Shown: positions 47,499 through 56,437 of the stretch, one piece after another
Layout of the letters: every line of letters starts with the position of its first letter
Position numbering within the stretch: the first letter of the stretch is position 1
Assembly: GCF_006636205.1 (NCBI RefSeq)
Contig: NZ_VIGB01000003.1
Span: 1,426,001-1,490,000 of the forward strand
Direction: 5' to 3'
Source of the DNA: Kitasatospora acidiphila
GTDB lineage: Bacteria; Actinomycetota; Actinomycetes; Streptomycetales; Streptomycetaceae
Length of the DNA stretch: 64,000 bases
Translations under genes and position numbers: made by a program
The notes under the pieces: generated by a model
The model's database searches: none
What the model was told of the DNA's origin: nothing
Seen by the model: only the letters and a program-made list of their open reading frames with translations

Positions 47499-48128
47499 TC
47501 AGCCCGCCCCCGGGTACCGGCCCGCCAGGCCCGCGAGCAGGGACTCCAGCCCCAGCTCGAAGGCGCCCTCGTCCACCGCCGCGCGGTGCTCTGCCAGGCG
47601 GTGCGCCTCGGCGAGGTGCGGGTACTGGGCGGCGTAGAGGGTGGCGTCCTCGGGGAAGCCGGAGGCGAACGAGCCCAGCGCCGAGCCGGTCACGAAGTAC
47701 CGCATCAGGGCGCCGATCCGGGTGGCCTGGCCGCGCGGCCAGCCGGCGGCGACCAGGCAGCCGAAGACGGCGTCGGCCAGGCGCAGCGCGTTGGGCCGCC
47801 GGCCCGGGCCCTGGGCGAGGATCGGTACCACGTGGGGGTGGGCGGCGAGCGCGGCGCGGTAGGACCTGGCCCAGTCGCGCAGGGCCGTCTGCCAGTCGGC
47901 GCCGGACTCGAACATCGACAAGTCGACTTCACCCATCACGCTGTCGGCGACCGCGTCCAGTAGGTCGTCCTTGGTGGCGAAGTGGTTGTAGAGCGAGGGG
48001 CCGCTGACGGAGAGTTCGGTGGCCAGCCGGCGGGTGGAGAGCGCCTCCAGGCCCTCGGCGTCCACCACCGCCAGCGCGGCGGTGACGATCCGCTCGCGGC
48101 TGAGCAGCGGGGTGCGCGGGCGGGCCAT
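47499..48128 (-). CDS. TetR-family repressor of the divergent fatty-acid operon
   Basis: A 209-aa TetR. The N-terminal HTH reads RERIVTAALAVVDAEGLEALSTRRLATELSVSGPSLYNHFATK. The C-terminal ligand domain is of the TetR_C type found in TetR proteins with LYNH helices. It is divergent from an acyl-CoA dehydrogenase-thiolase-reductase operon, with a palindrome between them. The ligand is likely an acyl-CoA or fatty acid, by context. ATG 48128 has GGAGGAG. Confidence 0.85.
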   Translation of the reverse strand: MARPRTPLLSRERIVTAALAVVDAEGLEALSTRRLATELSVSGPSLYNHFATKDDLLDAVADSVMGEVDLSMFESGADWQTALRDWARSYRAALAAHPHVVPILAQGPGRRPNALRLADAVFGCLVAAGWPRGQATRIGALMRYFVTGSALGSFASGFPEDATLYAAQYPHLAEAHRLAEHRAAVDEGAFELGLESLLAGLAGRYPGAG

Positions 48129-48215
48129 GAACGGTTCTCCTCCGGTCGGGTGGCGGATCAGGCATTCTCGCAGGTTGCCCCTTCCCAGGCATGGCCCGGG
48201 CGGACTAGAGTCTAA

Positions 48216-48234
48216 AAACTTGCACCGCTAGTTT
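48216..48234. promoter_or_regulatory. Palindromic operator for the TetR protein
   Basis: AAACTTGCACCGCTAGTTT is a near-perfect palindrome of the type AAACTwGC-N3-GCwAGTTT, midway between the TetR gene and the acyl-CoA dehydrogenase gene and close to both starts. It should control both directions. Confidence 0.72.
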
Positions 48235-48278
48235 AAGGGCCGGCCTTCGGACGAGGAAGACCGAGAGAGGGAGTGCCG

Positions 48279-49442
48279 ATGAACCTGGAGCTCTCCGAGG
48301 AGCAGGCGGCCGTCCGCGCCCTCGCCGCCGAGTTCACCGACCGCGAGATCGCCCCGTTCGCCTCCGAGTGGGACCGCGCCGAGTCGGTGGACCGGGCGAT
48401 CATCGGCAAGCTCGGCAAGCTGGGCTTCCTCGGCCTGACCATCCCCGAGGAGTACGGCGGCAGCGGCGGCGACCACCTGGCGTACTGCCTGGTCCTGGAG
48501 GAGCTGGGCCGCGGCGACTCGGCCGTGCGCGGCATCGTCAGCGTCTCGCTCGGCCTGGTCGGCAAGTCCATCAACAGCTACGGCACCGAGGAGCAGAAGC
48601 GGCACTGGCTGCCCAGGCTCTGCTCCGGCGAGGCGCTGGCCTGCTTCGCGCTCACCGAGCCCGGCACCGGCTCGGACGCCGGGAACCTGACCACCAAGGC
48701 GGTCCGGGACGGTGAGGACTGGCTGATCAGCGGCGCCAAGATGTTCATCACCAACGGCACCTGGGCCGATGTCGCGCTGGTCTTCGCCCGCACCGGCGGC
48801 AGCGACCCGGAGAAGCAGGGCCACAAGGGCGTCACCGCGTTCCTGGTCCCGACCGGCACGCCCGGCTTCGAACGCCGTGAGATCCACGGCAAGCTCGGGC
48901 TGCGCGGCCAGGCCACGGCGGAGCTCAGCCTGGAGCAGGTCCGGGTGCCGGACAGCGCGCGGCTCGGCGCAGAGGGCAAGGGCTTCACGGTGGCGATGGC
49001 GGCCCTCGCCAAGGGCCGGATGTCGGTGGCGGCCGGCTGCGTCGGGATCATCCAGGCGTCGCTGGACGCCGCCGTGCGCTACGCCACCGAGCGCGAGCAG
49101 TTCGGCAAGCCGATCGCCGCCCACCAGCTGGTGCAGGAGCTGCTCTCCGACATCGCCGTCGACCTCGACGCGGCCCGGCTGCTCACCTGGCGGGTCGCCG
49201 ACCACATCGAGCGCGGCCTGCCGTTCGCCACCGAGTCCTCGGTGGCCAAGCTCTACGCCAGCGAGGCGGCCGTGCGCTGCGCCAACAACGCGCTGCAGGT
49301 CTTCGGCGGCTACGGCTTCATCGACGAGTACCCGGTCGGCAAGCTGGTGCGCGACGCCCGCGTCATGACCCTCTACGAGGGCACCAGCCAGGTGCACAAG
49401 CTGCTGATCGGCCGCTCGCTCACCAACATCAACGCGTTCTAG
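48279..49442 (+). CDS. Acyl-CoA dehydrogenase
   Basis: A 387-aa FAD enzyme that makes trans-2-enoyl-Co[14 protein letters not shown] (FAD/substrate loop), the GFTVAMAAL helix and the C-terminal [41 protein letters not shown] with catalytic Glu (YEGTS) are all present. First gene of a three-gene operon with a thiolase and a ketoreductase. Chain length specificity cannot be read. ATG 48279 follows GGGAG. Confidence 0.94.
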   Translation: MNLELSEEQAAVRALAAEFTDREIAPFASEWDRAESVDRAIIGKLGKLGFLGLTIPEEYGGSGGDHLAYCLVLEELGRGDSAVRGIVSVSLGLVGKSINSYGTEEQKRHWLPRLCSGEALACFALTEPGTGSDAGNLTTKAVRDGEDWLISGAKMFITNGTWADVALVFARTGGSDPEKQGHKGVTAFLVPTGTPGFERREIHGKLGLRGQATAELSLEQVRVPDSARLGAEGKGFTVAMAALAKGRMSVAAGCVGIIQASLDAAVRYATEREQFGKPIAAHQLVQELLSDIAVDLDAARLLTWRVADHIERGLPFATESSVAKLYASEAAVRCANNALQVFGGYGFIDEYPVGKLVRDARVMTLYEGTSQVHKLLIGRSLTNINAF

Positions 49443-49458
49443 AACGGAGCTGAACCAC

Positions 49459-50646
49459 GTGCGTCCCGTCTACTTCGCCGCCGCCCGCCGCACACCCATC
49501 GGCAGGCTGCGCGGCGCGCTGGCCACCGTCCGGCCCGACGACCTGTCAGCCGCCGTGATCCGGCAGCTGCTCACCGACGTGCCGAACCTCGACCCGGCCC
49601 GCATCGACGACGTCTACTGGGGTGCCGCCAACCAGGCCGGTGAGGACAACCGCAATGCCGCCCGGATGGCGGTGCTGCTGGCCGGCCTGCCGGAGAGCGT
49701 GCCCGGTGCCACCGTGAACCGGCTCTGCGCCTCCGGCCTGGAGGCGGTCACCACCGCCGCCCGGACCATCGCCGCCGGTGAGGCGGACATCGTGCTGGCC
49801 GGCGGCTGCGAGTCGATGACCCGGGCGCCGTTCGTGCTGCCGCGCCCGGACGAGGCGCTGCCGCACGCCATGCAGACCTTCGACACCCGGCTCGGCTGGC
49901 GGCTCACCAACCCCCGGATGGCCGACCTGCACGGCGTGCTCAGCATGGGTGAGACCGCCGAGGAGGTGGCCGCGCGCTACGGGATCACCCGCGAGCGGCA
50001 GGACGCCTTCGCGCTGCGCAGCCACCAGTTGGCCGCGGCCGCCCGCAAGGACGGGCACTTCGACGCCGAGCTGTTCCCGGTGGTCCGCCCCGACGGGGTG
50101 ACGGTCGACCAGGACGAGTCGATCCGCGAGGACACCAGCCTGGAGCGGCTCGCCGCGCTCAAGCCGGTGTTCCGCAAGGACGGCACGGTGACGGCCGGCA
50201 ACGCCTCCCCGATGAACGACGGCGCGGCCGGGCTGCTGCTGGTCAGCGAGGCCGCCCTGCACGAGCTGGGGCTGGAGCCGCTGGGCCGCTATGTGGCGGG
50301 CGCCTCGGCCGGCGTGCACCCGGATGTGATGGGGATCGGGCCGGTGCCGGCCACCCGCAAGGTGCTGGAGCGGGCCGGCTGGTCGCCGGCCGACCTCGGC
50401 GAGGCGGAGTTCAACGAGGCGTTCGCGGCCCAAGCGCTCGCCTGCATGGACCAGTTGGAGATCGACCCGGAGCTGGTCAACCCGACCGGCGGCGCGATCG
50501 CGCTCGGCCACCCGCTGGGCGGCTCGGGCGCCCGGATCCTCACCACCCTGCTGCACCGGATGCGCCGCACCGGTGCCCGCCGCGGCCTAGCCACCATGTG
50601 CGTCGGCGTCGGCCAGGGCACGGCCGTGCTGGTCTCCAACGACTGA
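49459..50646 (+). CDS. Thiolase (acetyl-CoA C-acyltransferase)
   Basis: A 395-aa thiolase. Nucleophile Cys in [11 protein letters not shown] (near residue 90), [20 protein letters not shown] and proton-donor Cys in TMCVGVGQG. It cleaves 3-ketoacyl-CoA in beta-oxidation or, like PcaF, 3-oxoadipyl-CoA in aromatic degradation. It is 16 bp after the acyl-CoA dehydrogenase gene. A GTG start follows AACGGAGC. Confidence 0.93.
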   Translation: MRPVYFAAARRTPIGRLRGALATVRPDDLSAAVIRQLLTDVPNLDPARIDDVYWGAANQAGEDNRNAARMAVLLAGLPESVPGATVNRLCASGLEAVTTAARTIAAGEADIVLAGGCESMTRAPFVLPRPDEALPHAMQTFDTRLGWRLTNPRMADLHGVLSMGETAEEVAARYGITRERQDAFALRSHQLAAAARKDGHFDAELFPVVRPDGVTVDQDESIREDTSLERLAALKPVFRKDGTVTAGNASPMNDGAAGLLLVSEAALHELGLEPLGRYVAGASAGVHPDVMGIGPVPATRKVLERAGWSPADLGEAEFNEAFAAQALACMDQLEIDPELVNPTGGAIALGHPLGGSGARILTTLLHRMRRTGARRGLATMCVGVGQGTAVLVSND

Positions 50647-50693
50647 CGATCCGACTACCCGCCGATCCGACCATCTGACAGGGAGCATCACCA

Positions 50694-51452
50694 ATGGCAC
50701 GTTTCACCGGCAAGGTCGCGGTCGTCACCGGCGCCGCCCAGGGCATCGGGGCGGCCACCGCACGGCGGCTGGCCGAGGAGGGCGCCACGGTCGCCGTGGT
50801 CGACCTGACCGCCGAGCGGGCCCAGGGCACCGTCGACGAGATCACCGCCAAGGGCGGCACCGCGCGCGCCTACGGCTGCGACGTCTCCGACTACGACGCG
50901 GTCGAGGCCGTCTTCGCCCGGCTGCACGAGGAGTTGGGCGGCCTGCACATCCTGGTCAACAATGCCGGCATCACCCGGGACAACCTGTTCTTCAAGATGC
51001 CCAAGGCCGACTGGGACCTGGTGCTGTCGGTCAACCTCACCAGCGCCTACAACTGCAGCCACGTCGCCCAGAAGTACCTGGTCGCGCAGAAGTACGGCAA
51101 GATCGTCTCGCTGAGCTCGCGGTCCGCGCTCGGCAACCGGGGCCAGGCCAACTACGCCGCCGCCAAGGCCGGCATCCAGGGGCTGACCGCCACGCTGGCG
51201 ATCGAGTTGGGCCCGTTCAACGTCAACGTCAATGCGGTGGCGCCCGGTTACATCGTCACCTCGATGACCGAGGCGACCGCCGAGCGAGTGGGTGCCACTC
51301 CCGAGGAGCACCAGGCCGAGGTCGCCGCCCGCACTCCGCTGCGCCGCGCCGGGCAGCCCGAGGAGATCGCCTCGGTGGTGGCGTTCCTGGCGAGTGACGA
51401 GGCCTCGTACGTCAGCGGCCAGACCCTCTACGTCAACGGCGGCGCCCGCTGA
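50694..51452 (+). CDS. fabG: FabG-like 3-oxoacyl reductase / 3-hydroxyacyl-CoA dehydrogenase
   Basis: A 252-aa SDR with GAAQGIGAATARRLA, NNAGITRDNLFFKM, and YAAAKAG catalytic Tyr-Lys. Its sequence is FabG-like, but the operon (acyl-CoA dehydrogenase, thiolase) suggests it works on 3-hydroxyacyl-CoA in beta-oxidation. No enoyl-CoA hydratase is present, so the operon is incomplete as a full cycle. 47 bp after the thiolase; GGGAG before the ATG. Confidence 0.9.
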   Translation: MARFTGKVAVVTGAAQGIGAATARRLAEEGATVAVVDLTAERAQGTVDEITAKGGTARAYGCDVSDYDAVEAVFARLHEELGGLHILVNNAGITRDNLFFKMPKADWDLVLSVNLTSAYNCSHVAQKYLVAQKYGKIVSLSSRSALGNRGQANYAAAKAGIQGLTATLAIELGPFNVNVNAVAPGYIVTSMTEATAERVGATPEEHQAEVAARTPLRRAGQPEEIASVVAFLASDEASYVSGQTLYVNGGAR

Positions 51453-51457
51453 CGGAC

Positions 51458-51498
51458 CACCGGGTGGGGTGGCGGGGCATCCGCCATCCCACCCGGTG
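51458..51498. terminator. Bidirectional terminator between convergent genes
   Basis: An 18-bp stem (51458-51475 with 51481-51498; one G-T pair) around loop GGCAT, between fabG and the secreted Asp-box gene, 6 and 9 bp from their stops. Confidence 0.85.
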
Positions 51499-51506
51499 AC
51501 CGGCCG

Positions 51507-53522
51507 TCAGCCGTTGAACTGCGGCTTCAGGGTGACGCTCAGGATGGTGCGGTACTCGGCCGGCTGGGCGGCCGGCACGGTGTACTGGTTCGCCGGGTCG
51601 GTGCCGTAGGTCGAACCGGTGGTCGGCAGCGGCTTCGGGGTCGAGTAGCCGGCGAACAGCATGGTCAGGGTGCCGTTGTCGTTCCGCACCACGGTCGGGT
51701 CGTAGACCCGGCCGCTGTAGTAGCCGGAGGTGCCCAACGGGGCGCCCGAGGTGGCCTGCTGGGCCAGCGCCGAGAAGGCGTAGTCGGTGCCGATCAGCTT
51801 CTGCGGCGCGGACCAGTGCTGCCCGTCCTTGGAGGATGAGTAGAAGATCTGGTTGAACGCGTCGCTGTCGCCGTCCGAGGCGTACGCGCCGGACAGGAAG
51901 AGGCCGTAGGAGCCGTCCGGGTTGGTGATCACGGTGCCGCGCGAACCGATCCAGCGCAGCACCGAGTCGCTGGTGCTGGTGGGGTCGCCCAGGCCGCTGA
52001 CCTGGCCGAGGTCGGTGAAGTGCAGGCCGTCGGTGGTGTAGGCGGCACGGACCACGGTGTAGTCCTCGTTGTTGCCGAAGAGCGTCTTGGGCTTGTTCTT
52101 GCCCTCGCCGATCTTGGCGAGCTGGGCGTACGGGGCGACCGCCGCGCCGGGCGCGCCCACGGCGCTGCCCTTGGCCACGGTGCCCGTGCCGCCGGTGCAG
52201 CCGGTCAGGTCGGTGGCGTCGGCGCCGGTGCAGCTGACCTGCACGATGCCGTTCGCGGTGCCCAGGCTCACGGTGACCGAACCGCCGGCGGCCGGCTTGA
52301 GCGCCGTGGTGTCGCCGACCGGGAGGGAGGCGGCGGGCAGCGTCACGGCGGCCGTGGTGCTGGTCGGGGTGAAGTAGTTGACGATCTTCTCGGTGTAGAG
52401 CACCGCGACGCTGCCCTTGGGCGCGCCCGGGTAGTCCGGGACGGTGCTGATGATGCCGTCCGGCGAGACCAGGCCCGAGGTCTGCTGGGCGGTCGCCGGG
52501 ATCACGCTGTCGGCGCTCACCGCGTCGCCCGCCTTGACGGCCACGCCACCCGGAGTGCGGGTCGTGCAGCCGGTGAAGGCGGTGGCGGTGGCGTTGTTGT
52601 CGTTGCAGTCCACTGTCACGCCGTCCACGGTGAAGTGGCCCGGCTGCTCGAACGCGGCGGTGCTGCCCACGGTGATGGTGACGCCGTCGCCGCCCGGGCC
52701 GGCCGGCACGGTGACCGCGGCGGTGGCGGCGGTGCTGCCGCCCATGCCGACCGGCTCGGCGGCGGGCAGGCCGGCCAGCGGGTTGCCGTCCTTCGGAGTG
52801 AGGTGGTGCACGATCAGGTTGGTGCCGGGGTTGTCGCCGGAGGGGCGGGAGAGGGTGTAGAGCACCTGGCCGCGGTGGCCGGTGCCGTTGTAGTCCGGCA
52901 CGGTCAGCACGAAGGCGTGGCCCTGGCCGTCGTCATTGGTGTTGCCGTCCGGGCACAGGCCGGCGTTCTGCTCCAGCGCCTCGCCCTGGTAGCGCCAGGT
53001 GCGGCCGTGGTCGGTAGAGGTGGCGGCGACGACCGCCTCGTCACCGTCCTTGGGGCGGTAGTCGAACAGGCCGCTGAGGGTCCGGCCGCCGTCCTCGCTG
53101 GTGACGAAGGGGAAGTAGTAGGGCTGCATCGGCAGCACGCTGCCCTTGGGCTGGCGCAGCACCGCGCCGGTTTCCGGGGTCGGGCCGCCGCTGGCGCAGT
53201 AGCCGGGCAGCGGGCCGGGGGTGCCGGTGACGCCGCTGGCCGCCGGGACGCCGCCGGCGCCCGGGTCCACGGCGGTGTTCGGGTAGGTCACGCCGTTGAC
53301 CGTGACGGTGGCGCCGGCGGTCGGGTCGCCCTGGGCGAGGGTCCACGGGCCGCCCTTGACCTTGTCCACCACCGGGGTGCCGACGGTGTAGCTGACCGGG
53401 CCGTGGTGGTGGCCGTGGCCCCGGCCGTCGGAGTCGGCGAGCGCCGGGCCGGCGGTGCAGGTGAGTGCGGCGAGGGTGGTGACCGCGATGGCGGCGGCAG
53501 TCGCGGTACGGCGGTGCGGCAT
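51507..53522 (-). CDS. Secreted Asp-box (sialidase-like) protein
   Basis: A 671-aa exported protein with signal peptide HRRTATAAAIAVTTLAALTCTAG ending near ALA-D (about 29). His-rich GRGHGHHHG follows. Asp-box motifs SxDxGxTW are seen: STDHGRTW, SSKDGQHW and weaker TSEDGGRTL. These mark BNR/sialidase-type beta-propellers. Two internal copies of a roughly 75-residue module rich in Ala/Thr/Val carry spaced Cys pairs (VDCNDNN...TGCTT and VSCTGAD...TGCTGG), interrupting the propeller. Substrate unknown: no sialidase FRIP Arg triad was found. ATG 53522 with GGAGGAT. Confidence 0.75.
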   Translation of the reverse strand: MPHRRTATAAAIAVTTLAALTCTAGPALADSDGRGHGHHHGPVSYTVGTPVVDKVKGGPWTLAQGDPTAGATVTVNGVTYPNTAVDPGAGGVPAASGVTGTPGPLPGYCASGGPTPETGAVLRQPKGSVLPMQPYYFPFVTSEDGGRTLSGLFDYRPKDGDEAVVAATSTDHGRTWRYQGEALEQNAGLCPDGNTNDDGQGHAFVLTVPDYNGTGHRGQVLYTLSRPSGDNPGTNLIVHHLTPKDGNPLAGLPAAEPVGMGGSTAATAAVTVPAGPGGDGVTITVGSTAAFEQPGHFTVDGVTVDCNDNNATATAFTGCTTRTPGGVAVKAGDAVSADSVIPATAQQTSGLVSPDGIISTVPDYPGAPKGSVAVLYTEKIVNYFTPTSTTAAVTLPAASLPVGDTTALKPAAGGSVTVSLGTANGIVQVSCTGADATDLTGCTGGTGTVAKGSAVGAPGAAVAPYAQLAKIGEGKNKPKTLFGNNEDYTVVRAAYTTDGLHFTDLGQVSGLGDPTSTSDSVLRWIGSRGTVITNPDGSYGLFLSGAYASDGDSDAFNQIFYSSSKDGQHWSAPQKLIGTDYAFSALAQQATSGAPLGTSGYYSGRVYDPTVVRNDNGTLTMLFAGYSTPKPLPTTGSTYGTDPANQYTVPAAQPAEYRTILSVTLKPQFNG

Positions 53523-53967
53523 GGGCGAGATCCTCCCGGAGTCGGGCCCGCGCCGGAGGACCGCGCGGGACAGCGGAGATCCTGCACGGCCGTTCGAGGG
53601 CCCGGGAGTGGGACGCGGCAGAGTTCACCGCTCGTTCCTCGACCTGCCGCCGATGGCACCCCTGGTCGGCACCAGTGCACCGGTCAGCCGGTCCAGCTGT
53701 CCGCTCAGCGGGCGGCCGACAACGCGATTCGGCCTGACTTTACGGTTACTTGACGATCCGTCAGGCTGATTGACGAGGGCAGGACCGGGCATTGACCGAA
53801 GGTGGCCTGGACCGCCGGGGAAACGGTGAACATTTCTTCGGATTTTTCCGGCGTGTTCACCCGTCATGTCAAGGGTCCGAAATGACTATAGCTTCATCAG
53901 CTCTCCACACGATGGGATACCGGGGCCGACCCAGCGTCGGCCCGACCCTCCATCCAAAAGGAGTTCC
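53523..53967. other. Divergent promoter region of two secreted-protein genes
   Basis: 445 bp between the Asp-box gene and the S53 peptidase gene. TGACGATCCGTCA around 53751-53763 is a weak palindrome (TTACTTGACGATCCGTCAGG). The region 53825-53890 is AT-richer and probably carries the peptidase promoter. No gene supported. Confidence 0.45.
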
Positions 53968-55350
53968 ATGGGCATCTCCCCCGCCACCGCGGGCTCCCGA
54001 CGCTCCCTGAGCACCAAGGCCATGGCCATGCTCGCCGTCGGGGCCACCGCTCTGACCACGGGCCTGGTCAGCGCCCAGACCGCGGCCGCGGCCACGAGCT
54101 TCCCGCACGTGGCGTTCAAGCTGCACCCCGCGTCCGAAGGCAAGATCAACGCGACGGCGCGCCCCACGCCGCTGAGCACCAGCGACTGCGTGGCCCAGAT
54201 CGGCATCCACTGCTACTCGCCGCTGCAGTACCGCGCCGCGTATGACCTGAACCCGCTGTACAAGCAGGGCATCACCGGCAAGGGCCGGACGATCGTCATC
54301 GTGGACTCCTACGGTTCCCCGACGATCCAGCACGACCTGGAGACCTTCGACAAGCAGTGGGGCATCCAGGACACCAACGTCGACGTCGTCAAGTGGGGCA
54401 ACGTGCCCGCCTTCGACCCGACCAACGCTGACATGACCAGCTGGGCCGGCGAGACCACCCTCGACGTCGAGTACGCCCACGCGATCGCCCCGGACGCCCA
54501 CATCGTCCTGGTCGAGACCGCCGTCGCCGAGACCGAGGGCGTCACCGGCCTGCCGGAGATGATGGACGCCGAGAAGTCCATGATCGACAAGGGCATCGGC
54601 GACGTCATCACGCAGAGCTTCGGCGCCACCGAGAACACCTTCCCGGGCTTCGACAAGGGCGACTACAAGTCGCTCACCGACCTGCGCTACGCGTTCAAGG
54701 ACGCCGCCGCGCACAACGTGACGGTGCTCGCCTCCTCCGGCGACAACGGCGTGACGGACTCGGACAACAACAACAACCTGTACCCGTTCAAGGTCAACTC
54801 CTGGCCGTCCGCCGACCCGCTGGTCACCAGCATCGGCGGCACCCAGATGACCCTGGACAACAACGGCAACCGCACCGCGGCCGACAAGGTCTGGCACGAC
54901 AAGTACGGTGCCGGCGGCGGTGGCGTCTCGGCCGTCTTCGACCGGCCGTGGTACCAGGCGGGCGTGGCCAACGTGGTCGGCCAGCACCGCGGCACCCCGG
55001 ACATCAGCATGAGCGCCGCGGTCGACGGCGCCGCCTGGACCTACGAGTCCTACGTCCCGGCCCAGGCCGGCTGGCACCTGACCGGCGGCACCAGCGAGGC
55101 GTCCCCGCTCTTCTCCGGTGTGGTCGCCCTCGCCGACCAGGCCGCGGGCCACCGCCTCGGCCAGCTCAACTGGCGGCTCTACGGCATGTCGATGCTGCCC
55201 TCCGACTGGAGCGGCATCACCGACGTGACCACCGGTGACAACGGCTGGAACAACGTCCAGGGCTACCAGGCCACCAAGGGCTACGACCTGGCCTCCGGCC
55301 TGGGCACGGTGGACGCCGCCAAGTTCGTCCACATGCTCGCGGGGCGCTGA
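53968..55350 (+). CDS. Secreted sedolisin-family (S53) serine peptidase without pro-domain
   Basis: A 460-aa exported protease. The signal peptide (LSTKAMAMLAVGATALTTGLVSAQTAAAA) cuts near residue 43. Catalytic residues of S53 are recognisable: Glu and Asp in the WAGETTLDVEYAHAIAP segment, a transition-state Asp in ASSGDNGV, and nucleophile Ser in GGTSEASP. The Ca site near the C-terminus (GYDLASGLGTVDA) fits. The usual about 180-residue pro-domain is missing; the mature fold begins soon after the signal peptide. It should be active in acid conditions outside the cell. ATG 53968 follows AAGGAG. Terminator at 55423-55456. Confidence 0.9.
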   Translation: MGISPATAGSRRSLSTKAMAMLAVGATALTTGLVSAQTAAAATSFPHVAFKLHPASEGKINATARPTPLSTSDCVAQIGIHCYSPLQYRAAYDLNPLYKQGITGKGRTIVIVDSYGSPTIQHDLETFDKQWGIQDTNVDVVKWGNVPAFDPTNADMTSWAGETTLDVEYAHAIAPDAHIVLVETAVAETEGVTGLPEMMDAEKSMIDKGIGDVITQSFGATENTFPGFDKGDYKSLTDLRYAFKDAAAHNVTVLASSGDNGVTDSDNNNNLYPFKVNSWPSADPLVTSIGGTQMTLDNNGNRTAADKVWHDKYGAGGGGVSAVFDRPWYQAGVANVVGQHRGTPDISMSAAVDGAAWTYESYVPAQAGWHLTGGTSEASPLFSGVVALADQAAGHRLGQLNWRLYGMSMLPSDWSGITDVTTGDNGWNNVQGYQATKGYDLASGLGTVDAAKFVHMLAGR

Positions 55351-55422
55351 GCCACTGAGCGGTAGCGGTCCGGGCAGCGGTTTCTGAGCAACCGTCGACC
55401 GGGCAACCGCCACGGCGAGCAG

Positions 55423-55456
55423 GGGCACTCGCGGCGACACGCCGCGAGTGCCCTTT
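55423..55456 (+). terminator. Terminator of the S53 peptidase gene
   Basis: GGGCACTCGCGGCG (55423-55436) pairs perfectly with 55440-55453 over loop ACA and is followed by TTT. Confidence 0.85.
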
Positions 55457-55564
55457 CGCGTGCGCCCGGGCATGTCACACCTACCGTGGCTCGTCGGTCC
55501 ACTGTCCAGGGGATGACCTCCGCTCCGGAGTGGAGCGGGCCCATTCGAAGGGACGACGACTGCG

Positions 55565-56311
55565 ATGACCACGATCCTGGTGACCGGCGGCACCGGCACG
55601 CTCGGCCGGCTCGTCACCGAGCGGCTGCGCACCGACGGGCACGACGTGCGGGTGCTGAGCCGGCACTCCCGGCCCTACGCCGTGGACCTGCGCGAGGGGA
55701 CGGGGCTGGCCGAGGCCGTCGCGGGCGTGGACACGATCGTGCACTGCGCCACCTCACCTCGCGGCGGTGACGAGCAGGCGGCCCGCCATCTGATCGACGC
55801 CGCCCGCGCCGCCGGGGTGCGGCACCTGGTGTACATCTCGATCGTCGGCATCGACCAAGTGCCGCTCGGCTACTACCGGTCCAAGCTTGCCGTCGAGAAG
55901 CTCATCGAGGAGTCCGGGCTCGGCTGGACCACCCTGCGCACGACACAGTTCCACGATCTGGTCCGGAAGGTCCTGGAGACCTTCGCCAAGCTGCCGGTGA
56001 TGCTGCTCCCGGCGGGCGTGACCGACCAGCCGATCGAGGTGTCCGAGGTCGCTGCCCGCCTGACCGAGCTGGCAACCGGCAACCCGACGGGGAGGGTTCC
56101 GGACATGGGCGGCCCCGAGGTGCTCACGCTGTCGGAGCTGGCCCGCAGCTACCTGCGGGTGACCGGACGGCGGCGCGGCGTGCTGAACGTGCCCCTGGCC
56201 GGGGCGGCCTACCGCCGCATCCGCTCCGGCGGACTGCTGACGCCGGAGCGCGCGGTGGGCGAAGTCACGTTCGAGCAGTACCTGACGGAGCGGCTGCGCA
56301 GCCGGAGTTGA
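55565..56311 (+). CDS. NmrA/atypical-SDR NAD(P)-binding protein
   Basis: A 248-aa Rossmann protein starting TILVTGGTGTLGRLVTERL (GxxGxxG). YYRSKLAVEKLI holds the SDR-type Tyr/Lys pair and LRTTQFHD is typical of the atypical SDR5/NmrA group, which includes NAD(P)H-quinone reductase and sensor proteins. Function not determined. Starts 8 bp after GAAGGGACGACG. Confidence 0.8.
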   Translation: MTTILVTGGTGTLGRLVTERLRTDGHDVRVLSRHSRPYAVDLREGTGLAEAVAGVDTIVHCATSPRGGDEQAARHLIDAARAAGVRHLVYISIVGIDQVPLGYYRSKLAVEKLIEESGLGWTTLRTTQFHDLVRKVLETFAKLPVMLLPAGVTDQPIEVSEVAARLTELATGNPTGRVPDMGGPEVLTLSELARSYLRVTGRRRGVLNVPLAGAAYRRIRSGGLLTPERAVGEVTFEQYLTERLRSRS

Positions 56312-56437
56312 CGGTTCGACGGCACGTCCGCCTTGCAGTGTGGCTGTGGGGGCAGGCGTGGCGCGATGCTGGGCGGGCGGTGGCTGGCAACCACCGCCCT
56401 GCGCACCGGCGTTACCCGGGAGTGCGCGGGACTGCCG

